From Echinococcus granulosus (taxonomy: Eukaryota; Platyhelminthes; Cestoda; Cyclophyllidea; Taeniidae), in contig NW_020170397.1 of the NCBI RefSeq assembly GCF_000524195.1, positions 558,668 to 597,791 of the forward strand: a DNA stretch of 39,124 nt, given 5' to 3'. This document shows, in pieces, positions 25,301 through 37,300 of this stretch. Under the pieces are notes generated by a model. It saw only the letters and a list, made by a program, of their open reading frames with translations, searched no databases and was not told the DNA's origin. Both the position numbers and the translations under genes were made by a program. Every line of letters begins with the position of its first letter. Position 1 is the stretch's first letter.

Positions 25301-28300
25301 AAGCCGCACTAGCCTTATTTACTTCAGCCTTATCTAGTGTTGACTAAAGTTAAGGACTCCCACTAAGCCTGATGTCCATACAATCATCTTTTTTAACATT
25401 ACTTTCGATGTCGATGAAGGGTAAAAGTCAAAAGGCTTTTCACTCGAGCCTACAGTCAGTTCCTCATTGAGAGCCGAATACGCAGCCGAAATCCATGCGC
25501 TCTCCTCAGCGAAATGCAAATGATGAATGCTGTCAAAGATTGCGAGTAGATGGGGCTGAATGGCCTCCGGAGTAGAGGCTTGACCAAGAATCTCTAGCAG
25601 CACTGGATCAGAGACGAAAAAGAAGCGTGGAAATAGGAGCCTCTTGCTCTCCAAATAACCCGAAAGTGAGCGTTGACAAATTTCCAACTGCTCAAGCATT
25701 CGTGGGAGGAGTTCCAATAAAGTGGTATCAGAGGTGCAGCAGACGACCACCGAGGGCGTCTCACGGGCTCGGTCAATGATCTTGACCCAAGACTTGTCTA
25801 CCGTCAAGAAGCGTCGCGCCTCCTTTGGCAGCTGCCTCCCGATGTCTCCACCAACGAACACGGCTTCGAGATAGACCCACAGGGACTGTACCTTCACCCA
25901 GTAGTCTAGCACTTCGTTAACTGTTGTTAAATTATTCACCCACTTTGCAATCTGGTCCTTGAAGGGTTTGTTGAACCTATAATAATATCATCCCTGTCAT
26001 GTCAAAACAGTTTGGGAAATCTGATGTTTTACAGTGTAAAACCACTGACATCACCCATTACTTGGGTAGGATCTTATAAAATGGTGAAATTGACCGAGAT
26101 ATATACTGCAGTCATACTCGATAACACTGAAGTCGCTCACTAACGAAAGACTTTAGTAACTGGTGCCAACTTGCCTACTGTTGGAGAGGGATGTGAGTGT
26201 CATTAGGGAGTCCTCCAAAAGGCTTTGAATCTCCGCAATTCGACTTCCCTTGAATAAAAGCTCTCCTCGATTCTTGAAAGTGGTTAAAATGAACTCCTGC
26301 TCCTCCCAGTCCTGAGCAACGCGTTGCAATTTCACTTCAATCTCTTTCTCCCGTGTTGCACCCATGCAGACGTCCTCCACGGCCACACGCTTAGCACCAT
26401 CGCCCGGTCCAATGGGCAAATCAATGATGACCTTAGCTGAGAGCATGCTATCTGCCTCTGGGTCGATGTTCGGCTGGCCTGTAATCTGACTGATTACGGC
26501 CCAGTGACGCGACTTCACAGCAGGATTACGGAACATCTGCAGTATCGGCATTTTGCCCACCAAGGTCGAGAGCGTGGTCTCCAAATCAGAGTAAAGAGTT
26601 GAAGATTTGAGCACTGATGGCAGCTTGAGACACCTAGAGATGCAAAAACTAAATGTAGACCTTTCCGATTCAAACGGTAAATCTAAAAATGGTTATCTCT
26701 CAAATCTTAAGCATAAATAACTCGACTTATATGCACTTAGATTAGCACACCACGGGGGAACACAGTGAGGTTGTAGGAATGGGAATTAGGACAGATTTAC
26801 CTAGTTTGCAACGCAAGAAGCTCGTATTCAATCTCCTGAAAATTGGCCTCTCTCCAGGGTGTCTCGCGAACCTGATTAACTACACTGTACACGTCACTGT
26901 AGAGGCTATAGAGGCGTTGTAGCATCTCCATCTGCTTTCCCACCGCCCGAAGGTTGGCCAGACTCATCTCTGGCAGACCGAAGAGACGCTGGCCCCGCAG
27001 TATCTCCTCCGCCTTCATCATCAATCGCTCATAGTTGTTGCGGAAAATCACTTGACGGTCCATTGCCTCAGTCTGCGAGATGTTTGGTTCCCTGGGTCCT
27101 TTCTATGGAAGGGAGAAATAGGTATGGCGATATTCCGTGCACAAGCTGAATTTTGTAAATGATTGGGAACACGACATCACTCTTCCGTTTCTTCCTTGTG
27201 TGGATTGAGTCAGGCTTTTCCCAATGCGGTAATTACTGGTCCCGAAATCATGTCCATTCTGGCGTGTTTTATCTCCCTTCTATTTGTATTTTTATATGTT
27301 GGCCTTAGAATTGGTGGCTTTGATCGCGCAGGAGTTCGGAAGAGTGCTTTTATTGAGAAACGAATGATAACGCGGCCACCAAGTGGTTAATTTTCTCAAG
27401 GACTCAACACCGTGGAAATTACCAAGTCCTAACCAATGATACTTGTCCTTCCGCCCACTTACAATAAACCTGACTTTAAACCACTGTCTTATTCTGTATT
27501 TAAAGATAAATTTGACCTCAAAAGTACATAGTAATCGGTACTGCTCACTTGGTTGAAAGCTTCAATGAAGTCATCGATTTCGTCCTTCATCACGATGGCC
27601 CTCTGCCGCAGATCCTCCCGATACTTGCTTTCTACAGTCAGCAACTCGTTCATCGCCTTGCCTAAGCGATCCTTGACGCGGTAGAAGATCCATCGGACTG
27701 CTTCGATGCGATCTACTATCTCCATTGATAGTGGTGCCTGATACTTGCCCAGGATTTGCTGTGCTTCCTTGAGATCGAAAATAAGATATGTCAGCTCTTG
27801 TGTAAGCTTAACTGACAGCAAGAGTTATCCATTGGTATTAATCAGTAGCATGTGGAGCAATAACCTTAAATGTAGGAAGCGGGGAATTTTGCCCTTGAAC
27901 CTTAATGAATGGCAACTATTAGGTCGAAGAGGAGGGCGTATTCTGTGGCCGGGAAATTTACACCTATTTGTAGCTATAACAAATCACATTTACATATCAT
28001 CCGCCTCTACACCCGTCTACAACCACTGTTTATAAAATATTTTCGAATAAATTACAGTTACTTTTCTTGAAAGGTCATTACTTTATCGGTGATGTGTAAT
28101 ATCTTCCATTTTCTGCTATTAAAAACCCACTATTAAGTACCCCATCAAATGCAGTTTTTTACAAGTTTATAAATTAGTTACCCATACCTCAGCCACCATG
28201 ATCCTCATTTCCACCGCAATTTCAATGTCTCTAAAGCTAGAAATTGCTTCCATCACAGTGCTAATGTCAGCGATGGTTTTAGGTGGCTTTGAAATGATAC

Positions 28301-31300
28301 GATCAGTTGCTTCGATTTGAGCCATATCCGCAAAGACCGGGTAGATTAATCGTTCAACACAGAGATCCACAAAGACTTGCTGATGCTCCTTCAGCCGACG
28401 CAGTGCCAGATACTTAAAACCGTTTGTGTGAATCTCCAGTGGTCCAATGTAGTAAATGTCATAAAGATTAATTAAGCTCTTTTCCACCTCATAGAGCTTC
28501 GCGAAGACCTCCTCTAACTCTGCTATCGTCGGCATACTGTGCTCGTTGAGAAACTCCTGAAGGCGCTCTAAAGGCGAAGTGGTCCAAAGGTAGAGGAAGT
28601 CCTGAAAGGGGCTTATGACTGACTCCAGTTCCAGTATTTGACCTAGAAACATGAGAATATTATTTTGAAGGTCAGACAGTTAGTAAATCAAACGATTGCT
28701 ATAGCCTTTCGATGGATGAAATCATACTTTGTTAAATGCTTAAAGGGATATGTTGATTCTCTTAATTATTAACTTAGATCGCACTGAAAGTGCAACATAC
28801 CTCCGGGAAGAAAGTTGACTTTTTTCGTCGAGTTGATCCAGGTAAGAAGAAGAGATTGCAGTTTGTAAATCTCTTTGTCATGACGAACGTCAGTGTAGCA
28901 ATTTACATCCTGTTCATTCGTCTGTACTGAGCTGCCATGGACAGCACTTAACCGGCCTACCACAAGAGGAGGATATTGCATTATTTAAATTCATTTCATT
29001 TTATGCACCTAAAAGGAGTTTTCTGGCCAAGTCAAAGCTGTAATTTCGCTTCTCCCGCGACGCTTCTACTCGACACAGAAGTAGCAGGCCACTCCAAACA
29101 CCTCTAGCCATTGATGAGATAGCAAACATGTGATGGTAAATAAGGACTTGCGAACGATAACAAAGGCACAAAACCCAAATCCGCGGGAATCAGCCAATAT
29201 CCACAGGCGCCTTAGGTCACTCTAAGCTGATGGAGCGCAATGCTACGGTGCGAGCCGCAAACGGCTTAAGGGTGGCAAAGGCGGCTGAACGCATGCCACT
29301 GATGATTCTCGCTATGGCCATGCCTATCCTTAATTAGGCGGTCATGCAGCCATTTAGCTAGTGCAATGCCTGATCTTGGAAAATTGACCCACAATCCATT
29401 GTGTGATGAAATTACACAGGAGGTGAAACTTCTGTAAAAATTGTGGACGCAAAACTATGGTACATTAGGGCTTGCGATTTCAAAAGTTAGTACATCGTCC
29501 AAAGACGATGGCTCAACCTACTAACAAATTTTCCGGGTATTAGCTACCTGATGATGCAGGAAAGTATGTAGTAAACAAAAGCTAAGTATCCCAATTTGAC
29601 CAGAACGCCCCCCTTACTAAAACTCACATACCTCCGTATAGACTGCGAGAGGAGGCCTAAAATTTGAAAAAATTGGACACTACTGCTCAGTAGTAGTAAG
29701 TTTACTAATAAAGTAGATAAATGACACCACCAACCCTTATAGGCGACCGATCGCTAAGTGTACGTGGACTGACAGTGGTATTGGGAGATGCTTGGGTCCC
29801 ACTGAAACGAAGGGAATTCCTGGAACCGCGATCACGGATACCACTCGCTTCAGTAAACGACGTAAACTCATTTGCCGTTTCTACATGAGTGGCCCCTGCT
29901 TTCTTTTTTTATTCTAATCGGAAAAAAGACGACATATAATGGTGATTATGGATTTCTCAGAAAAGGGGATTAGAAGTGTGCTTACACCAATCTTAGCTAA
30001 TACTGAATTTCTTGCTCTACCAACTTCTGACCACTTTCCAATATTCTTTGTTGAAGAAAGGATAGCCTTTATGCAATTTTTCAAACCGGCTTGGATTTCT
30101 TCGAGGGAAGGCCTTAGGTTGAGATGGTCCCCTTGTAGCACCACCTCACATCGCACGGTAGCTGTCGGCTTGAGGTGGCCTAATTACGAGAAAAACCAGA
30201 AATCCTTACTTATAGTGTTTTTACTTGTCGTGGATGAGTAGAAATGCGCAATGACAACTCACCTGCTCGTGTTTTAGTACCCATTTCGACGTCTTTCAAT
30301 AGGCCAAGACACTCTCTACTACCAAAAATGCGCCACAAGTCGTCCAGAGATCCTCGCACCGACTTTATCACTGCCTCTACTGCAAACTGTCCGAAATTGC
30401 GAATCATTTCGTCAACTGCGCTTGCAGTCTGCATGATAATCTTCTTCGCTTCCTGCTGCATGCTAGTTCCGTTGTCGTCTTCCTTGGCATCAATTGTGGA
30501 AGGAGAGGTGAAGTGACTTTCTGAAGCCTCTTCTAAAAAATTCAGATTGAATAAATACTGTTCTTTTTTCTTTTTACACATGTGATAACCAATATATATT
30601 AGTGGCGCCAGACTCTGATAAGAAGTGGAGACATCACGTACTTGCCACGTTGGCAGTGTACACGTCAAACTATATAGCTCACCAGCATAAACACTTAAAC
30701 TAATCTCCGGTCCTTCTTTGCGATAACGTTCCCCAAATAGCTTTACAAACGCATCAAAATCTGCCAACGCCGTTGTGGCGTAGGCCTCAGCCGCCTCAAA
30801 GACAATTTGCGAGAGCTGCTGGAGCAACGCAGCGGCGTTATTCGCCTGTTCGACAGTGGTCCGGATGAACTCGCCCAAACTCCACCCCACACCCGGCTCC
30901 CGGCGACTCTGCAGATGAAATCCGACCGAGGCGGAGGCTCTGGCGGAAACAGAAGAGGCACTGCTCGAAGTGACACCAGCAGAAGTGACAGCGGAGGTGA
31001 TGGTAGAAGAGGCAATAGTGAGAACCGTTGGATTCCCCCGTCCACTAGGCAGCTCGTAGGGGTGCGTCCCTGGCTGGTCAGGAAATCGGACGAATTTGCA
31101 TCGGCCCATCGCAGCCAAAGTTGGCTCAATTCGGTAGTCCAATATATCCTGCGCACCTTTCACCGTCCTCTCGAGGCCGCGTATAACGGACTCACAGTTC
31201 TACGCGCGTAAAAGTGACATAAATACCCAGTTGTTTCCTGTTCTATAAAATTGTTAGCAAGGCAATGAATCAACAAAATGTGATGGCAAGAACAATGCTC

Positions 31301-34300
31301 AACCTGGGTCCGTACTCGTTATTTTGGCACCGCTTGGGTATTTGTCTCACCACGTAGCTTTGAGTTCAGTTTGAATAGTTTTAGTTTCAGCTACTATGCA
31401 CAGCTTTTTAGTCTTTTCCTCTGTTACTGAATTGGGTGTGCTGGCTTACGACAGTCAAAACATTTGCTATTTTCGCTTTCGCTTTTCTACTGACCACAAG
31501 ACATGCGCAATCGGCTATTGGCAGTCCCCCAAATTCCGTTATGAGACATTCCTTTCCTCACTACCTTTCCCATGGGCCCGAATCCACACTACTTGCCCAT
31601 CAAATGCGGTAAAGGTGGTCAGCGATTTGAAATTTTTCCACATAGGAGGCATCAAAATTGGAGGTAGGTGAAAGTACTGCCCCTCTATGGTTTTTCGTCG
31701 AATGTTACCGAAAGTGGCGCAATGATACATGTACAAGGTACAAAGCGCAAGGCTTTTACTGGCATCAGAAGGAAAAGCAAAAGCGTCCATCACTTGTTAC
31801 CAGCATTGGGCACAATATATCCACCATCACATCCACTGAAAACATTTACTGAATGTAATCTGCAATGTGAATTTGAAGCACTAATGCGGTTTAACAATGA
31901 TATATGAATAAAGATGTCACTCAAATCTGAAGAATCTGGAAGCATTTAATCAATCCAAGTGAATCTAATTCCAAGGACTCTTTAGCATTCCACCTATTAT
32001 TTAGAATGGCTGTGAATGCCGGTTTGCTGACTTTGGTGTGATCCGACCTCTAAGATGCCTTTTTTAAGTGAAGACGACAATGAATGCAAATTTCCTGATG
32101 GTTTGTCTGGGAAAACTTGCCTGATCCCATGTGTATGGAAGATGACTATACGATCAATTTGTGGTAACGGTTCGACTTCGCGTTAGATAATAGTACGAAG
32201 GAAAATACAGTTGCTAATTTCGGTCTTGCAAACTAACCAGCACCGCTTAGCCCCACTTGACCGACGTATTGAACTAGGGTCAATAATGAATGTAGGAAAG
32301 CCTTCATCTGAAGATTCTTTGCTTCGACATCTCAATTCTATAAATAGGTGGGTACGCTACTTAGGTGTCGAAAGCTCAAACGAATACCAAATAGATCAAT
32401 TTTGCGGTTGATCATCACCAAATTTGACTTGCAGCGAGAGGTCGTTAACAATTACTTCATCCAGTGATTGAGTAAGGCCTCACGAGATATCACCGACAAC
32501 CACATCTCTCTGTTTTAAAGACTATAAAGTACTAATAATAGTGTTCATCGTTACTTATCATCCTACACAGCATTTTGCTGTACTATAAGCGGTACTTGAG
32601 AGACTTGATAATTCGAATTATACGCACCGCAATCCACTTGTCAAAGAGCGAGCTATACCAGTCATGTATGTAGAGTCCCGGTGCCAGAGCCTCATTTATA
32701 CGGTGGATGCGAACCACAAAGAGCTTCTCCAAGTTTGGGGGAATCATTTGCTCCACACGGTTCTTGTAACGAAGCATATTCTACAAAATTGGCAAACACT
32801 TTTTGTTATGAAAAGTTTTTATTCTATTCTCTTCCTTTATTTTTGTGCATTGAAAGATAAAAGCATATTGTATAAGGCATCAAGCATTGCTTGATGGAGA
32901 AAGTTTCATTCTTAATAACTAATTGTAAATTAGTCTCTGCGTTGTCTGCTGGTGTCTTTTAAACAGTGATCCTCAGGGAGTATTTTTGGTTGAACAAATG
33001 TTTTGTTGAAAGTACCTGAACTTTATCCAGGCGCTTTTTGAGGAAGAGGGCTCGTCTGTGCAGTTCCTCGCCTAATGTTGGAATTGGACATCCCAGGTGA
33101 TCAAGACAAGTTATTTCCCGCAGTAGCATGCGGATATTCTCATCAAAGTTGGCCATATAAGTAACTTGGGTAGATGTCTTTTGTACGGTTAGAATTGAGG
33201 CGTGAAGGCCGGAGAGTTGACCTAAGATCTAGTTGTAAAAATGAACACGTTTACCTGACAATTTGTTACCTTTGCTTTAAAAAATGGCACCACTAGCAGA
33301 ATGAATTACTAATAAAGTTAGTAAAGAGATATCACTAGTGAAAGTCCAGTTCGGTCCAAGTGGCTATCACAAATGGACTGCATAAAACTGTAAGTCATTA
33401 AAAGCGATGAATTGATTGGTTGATTGATCGATTCTATAAACCACAAATCGGACAACTTGCTCTAAAAAATGGTAAGAAAAAACCTCCTACGTGGCATCAA
33501 ACCTGGTCATACTTCTAAAACTTCAAAATTTTGGCGGCAAATTAACCTCCATAAGATTTCGCTCATATCCACCGGACTTTGCAGTTCTATCATGACCTAC
33601 GAGGCTTCACCTTAAGTTATGAAGAATAAGTAGAACCACAAAGACATAAACTTAGCACACCTCACATAAAAACACCTGAACATTTTACTCTTTCTAAAGA
33701 CTGGAGTTAAAAGGTGGGTGTATTTTTCTCGGATTGACGCATCACTAAACAAACACTCTATAGTGAAGAACAGAGTGGAATCGAAGACTTGCGGATTTTT
33801 TCCAGGCCTGAAAGACAGTAATTTCGTAGGCGACAAGAGCTTCACTGATACGATTAAACTGACGGATCGTTCGCTGACCCTCTCGCGAATTGCAGACGGA
33901 GGGAGACTGACTATAGAGCAATAACATCGGTTCCGCCATTCGAAGGTAGTAGTTGCGCGCCCATGCAATTCGACCTAGATTAATGATATTCACAATTTAG
34001 AATTCGGGAGTCGCTTGCAGCAGTACCTCAGGTAAGGTATATTGTTATTCTTTAAAACAACAGAAGGCACGTTTTTTATCTTCCTACGTTTCTGCTACCA
34101 TGCTTACATCAGAACGTTCTATTCAGTACCACTATTCCTCTAGTTTCCCAACACTTTCCGTAGACTTCATAATGAGGTTATATCCAGAACTATCCGCCTT
34201 ATGACGTCGTTAGGAGCAACTCCAGTGCTATATTGGTGGGACCGGTAAGTAAACTAACGGACCCCACCAAATCTACAATCAGTTTCAGTTTTATCTGCTA

Positions 34301-37300
34301 GGAATGTCTTTTCTCCTGTAGGATCTTCATTTCCAACTTGTGGCCCGGGGCTGGTGGCTGACTGCCCGGCGCCAGCCAAGGCAGACGAGTAAGCATTGGG
34401 AGCACCGAAGCCGAAGCTCCAAAGAAGAGCAAGACCATTCCATTCAGTCACTATTCACCCACGCTAACAGTCAGCTCATCCCTCCCAACGTTTACAATAA
34501 ATTTTTATTAAAAATTGCATGCCTTAAAAGTTATTCAGGGGTCACTCAGAGGGTACACGAAAGTAAAGTCTTCTCAAATTAAGGCTCTAAGATAGAAGAG
34601 AGGCCAGAATTTGAAGATTGTTGTAAGTGAGCTCCAATTGTTTGAGCTCTTTAAGACAAGTAAAACCTGAAATAATTACCTGAGTAAGGAGGGAAGTTGC
34701 GTTGAATTGGAGGGCTGTCGGCATCGCGGGTGTAAATATCGCTAATCTCATCAAACTCAGACCGTAACTGGGTAATCAGCCGTCTATATCGACTCTCCTG
34801 CTCCAGAATAGGCAATTGAGCGCGCTTTAACTTTGACGCTTGCCGCAAATTCAGGAGAACTGTTGGGCTGTGATTGCACTGAGCATTATAGGCAGCTTGA
34901 AGGTTTTCCTGAAGAATCTTCATCTCTGAACCGAACTGTTCAAAGTCCTCGACGAATTGTGTATTCTCCAGATCGAGAAAATCGTAGCTCCTACTAGTGA
35001 TGAAGTCGTAGATTTTCTCAAAGTGCTCCACCAATTTGCCTCTCCCATCAAAGGGAACGTTCCTAAGAACAGCAAATTTTTTGATACTCTCGATAATGTG
35101 TAGAATGGCTTCCACGCGTGCGACAAACGCGTTGAAGTCTCCAAAGATTTGAGCCTCGGAGAACTTCATAACCTTTTGGTCGTCTCGCGTATTCTTCTGC
35201 ACCTTGTAATAGGCATTCTGGTAGGCTTTTTTTAACTCGATGCAGTCTTTCAGACGCTCAGTCAGTTGATCCAGGTCCTGACTCCACATGGGGCCTCGAC
35301 TGGAGTCTACTATGTATCCTCGGCAACTGATTATCATCTGATTCGTTATCTTCAGTAAAGTAAAATAAGCCTGTCTATACAATCATGATTTTTATTTAAA
35401 TAACGCACAACCAATTACTTTATCTCACCTACTTCTACTTGGCCAACTCGTAATTTAGCCTTGGCTTAGAATTGGAACTTGTTTCAAACGTCCCCCTATT
35501 GACATCAATTCGTCGTACTCAACCTGACAACTAACCTGTTCGGTAAGGCATGTAAATACGCAAATAATCCTCCCAACATGACTTAGGATCGCATTTGGGA
35601 GCACATACGATTTGTTTGAGTGCCTCAATGGTCTTACCTTCACAAACAGGATGGACATGTGGGCGAAGGATCGGTAGTGTGGTGAGTAGCTGTAGAGACA
35701 CTGCAAACAGTGCATCAGATTGCCCACTTCTTTCTTCATTTCATTCTGTAAAATGAATAATAATTTGTCTAACATAGTAGGCTGGAGTTATTTTGCTATA
35801 GAACTGCCACCGATCTCAGTTTTTTACGTAGACTTGTTATTCCAAGGTGGCGCTAACCAGTTTTGTTACCAAACACTGCAAAATGAAACTGCACTTGGCA
35901 AATCGCTCCATTTAAGGTGGCTCAAGTAAACAGAGGAAGAGTTTGTAAAACTCACGATTTCGTATCTGTACAGAGGGTTACACCGCTGAATTATAACTTG
36001 GAGAAACTTGGCGTTCTTTAGTGCCTCACAGTGGATGGCCACTACACGATCATCCAGTTCCTTCCAAGTCTACAAAGTACCACCAATTTTACCCGATAAA
36101 CCTACAAAATCCATCAGTTAAATGGGTAAATACCTTTTTGACGTGGAAACTATAATTTCTTTTAAAACAATATAGAATTTTCTAAGTCACTTTTTTTACA
36201 ACCCAGTGTCATCTATCGTCATTTAATAGTCATTTTGCAGTCTTCCATCCTTGAATGCATACTATGGACTTAAGTGCACTGACAGTAGTCAAACTAGTGC
36301 ACTTTAAAGGGTCATTTTAGTACCTTTTCTCACGGAATTGAAATCCAAAGTTTACTAGATTGAATGTACGTAGCGCTCACCGAGAGGGTATTTGAACTAG
36401 CCACCGTGAGTACAGTCAGTGTTTTCTTCACCAAAGGAGCGTTCATCTCCTTCATAATTAGGTTGTACCGTGTGGCGCGTTGCCTCCAGAATCTCATTTC
36501 TGTCCGTGGTCCACTATTGGACACCTCCTCGCGTATCATGTCGATTTCTTGAACCTCCTGTAATGACAAAAGGCAAGGAATCATCTTATCTGACCCAATA
36601 AACGATCAAAGTAGCTAGGTGAAAAAGGAAATTCACCAAGGACACTTGTCTCATCCAATGACAGACACATTCCTCTAGTAACCCAAGGTCTTTCAAGTTG
36701 CGAGCTGCCTCTTGAACACGGTGAGAGTCTTGGAGAACTTCGATGTCAATATCGCGGCAGGGAGCAAGCTTGAATTTCTCCTTAGCGCATGCGTCATTTG
36801 CTAAACAAATGAAAATAATCATATAGTTATTTTTTACTGACAAAATTAAAGTAGCTTACTTTCGAGGGCCTCCAAGTACTCGTTAACCGCGAAGATGAAG
36901 GATTGTTTTGCCTGATGAGTCATCTTTCCCAGATTCGCTTCTTGTGCTTGCATAGCAGGAACGAAAAATGCTTTGATCATTTGGGATAACCAGTTGTACA
37001 TGTTTGGAACGGGGTAGAGTCGTCGCATAATGAGAACTCGCTGAAATCGAATGGAAATGTATATAAAGTGATGCCTCGAATTGATGAAAATAAGGCGAAG
37101 AGTAGGTACCGATTTGAAGTTTTGCGCCGTGATAGGCCCTTCCTTTAATCCAATGTCCAAAAAGAGGATTCCTTCTACTTTCTGGGGAAATGTAGCAGCA
37201 TTTGAGAACTTTATTTGAAATGACGCCACCATGGATGGATCCAAAGCTGCAAAGATACATAAGGTGCTGTTGAGAAACGTGGGAATCTCATTAGCGTCAG

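Noticed and set aside
27163..27390. Plus-strand 75-codon frame with a hydrophobic, membrane-like stretch
   Set aside because: Single short frame inside an intron, no homologous motif, no start context or conservation evidence.
30807..31211. Plus-strand open frame of 134 codons, Arg/Gly/Ser-rich
   Set aside because: Antisense to exon 12; the low-complexity composition mirrors the Ser/Thr/Ala tract on the coding strand.
31539..31793. Possible extra dynein exon on the minus strand (84-codon frame)
   Set aside because: No family motif, and exons 11 and 12 already join in phase and in the expected family order without it.
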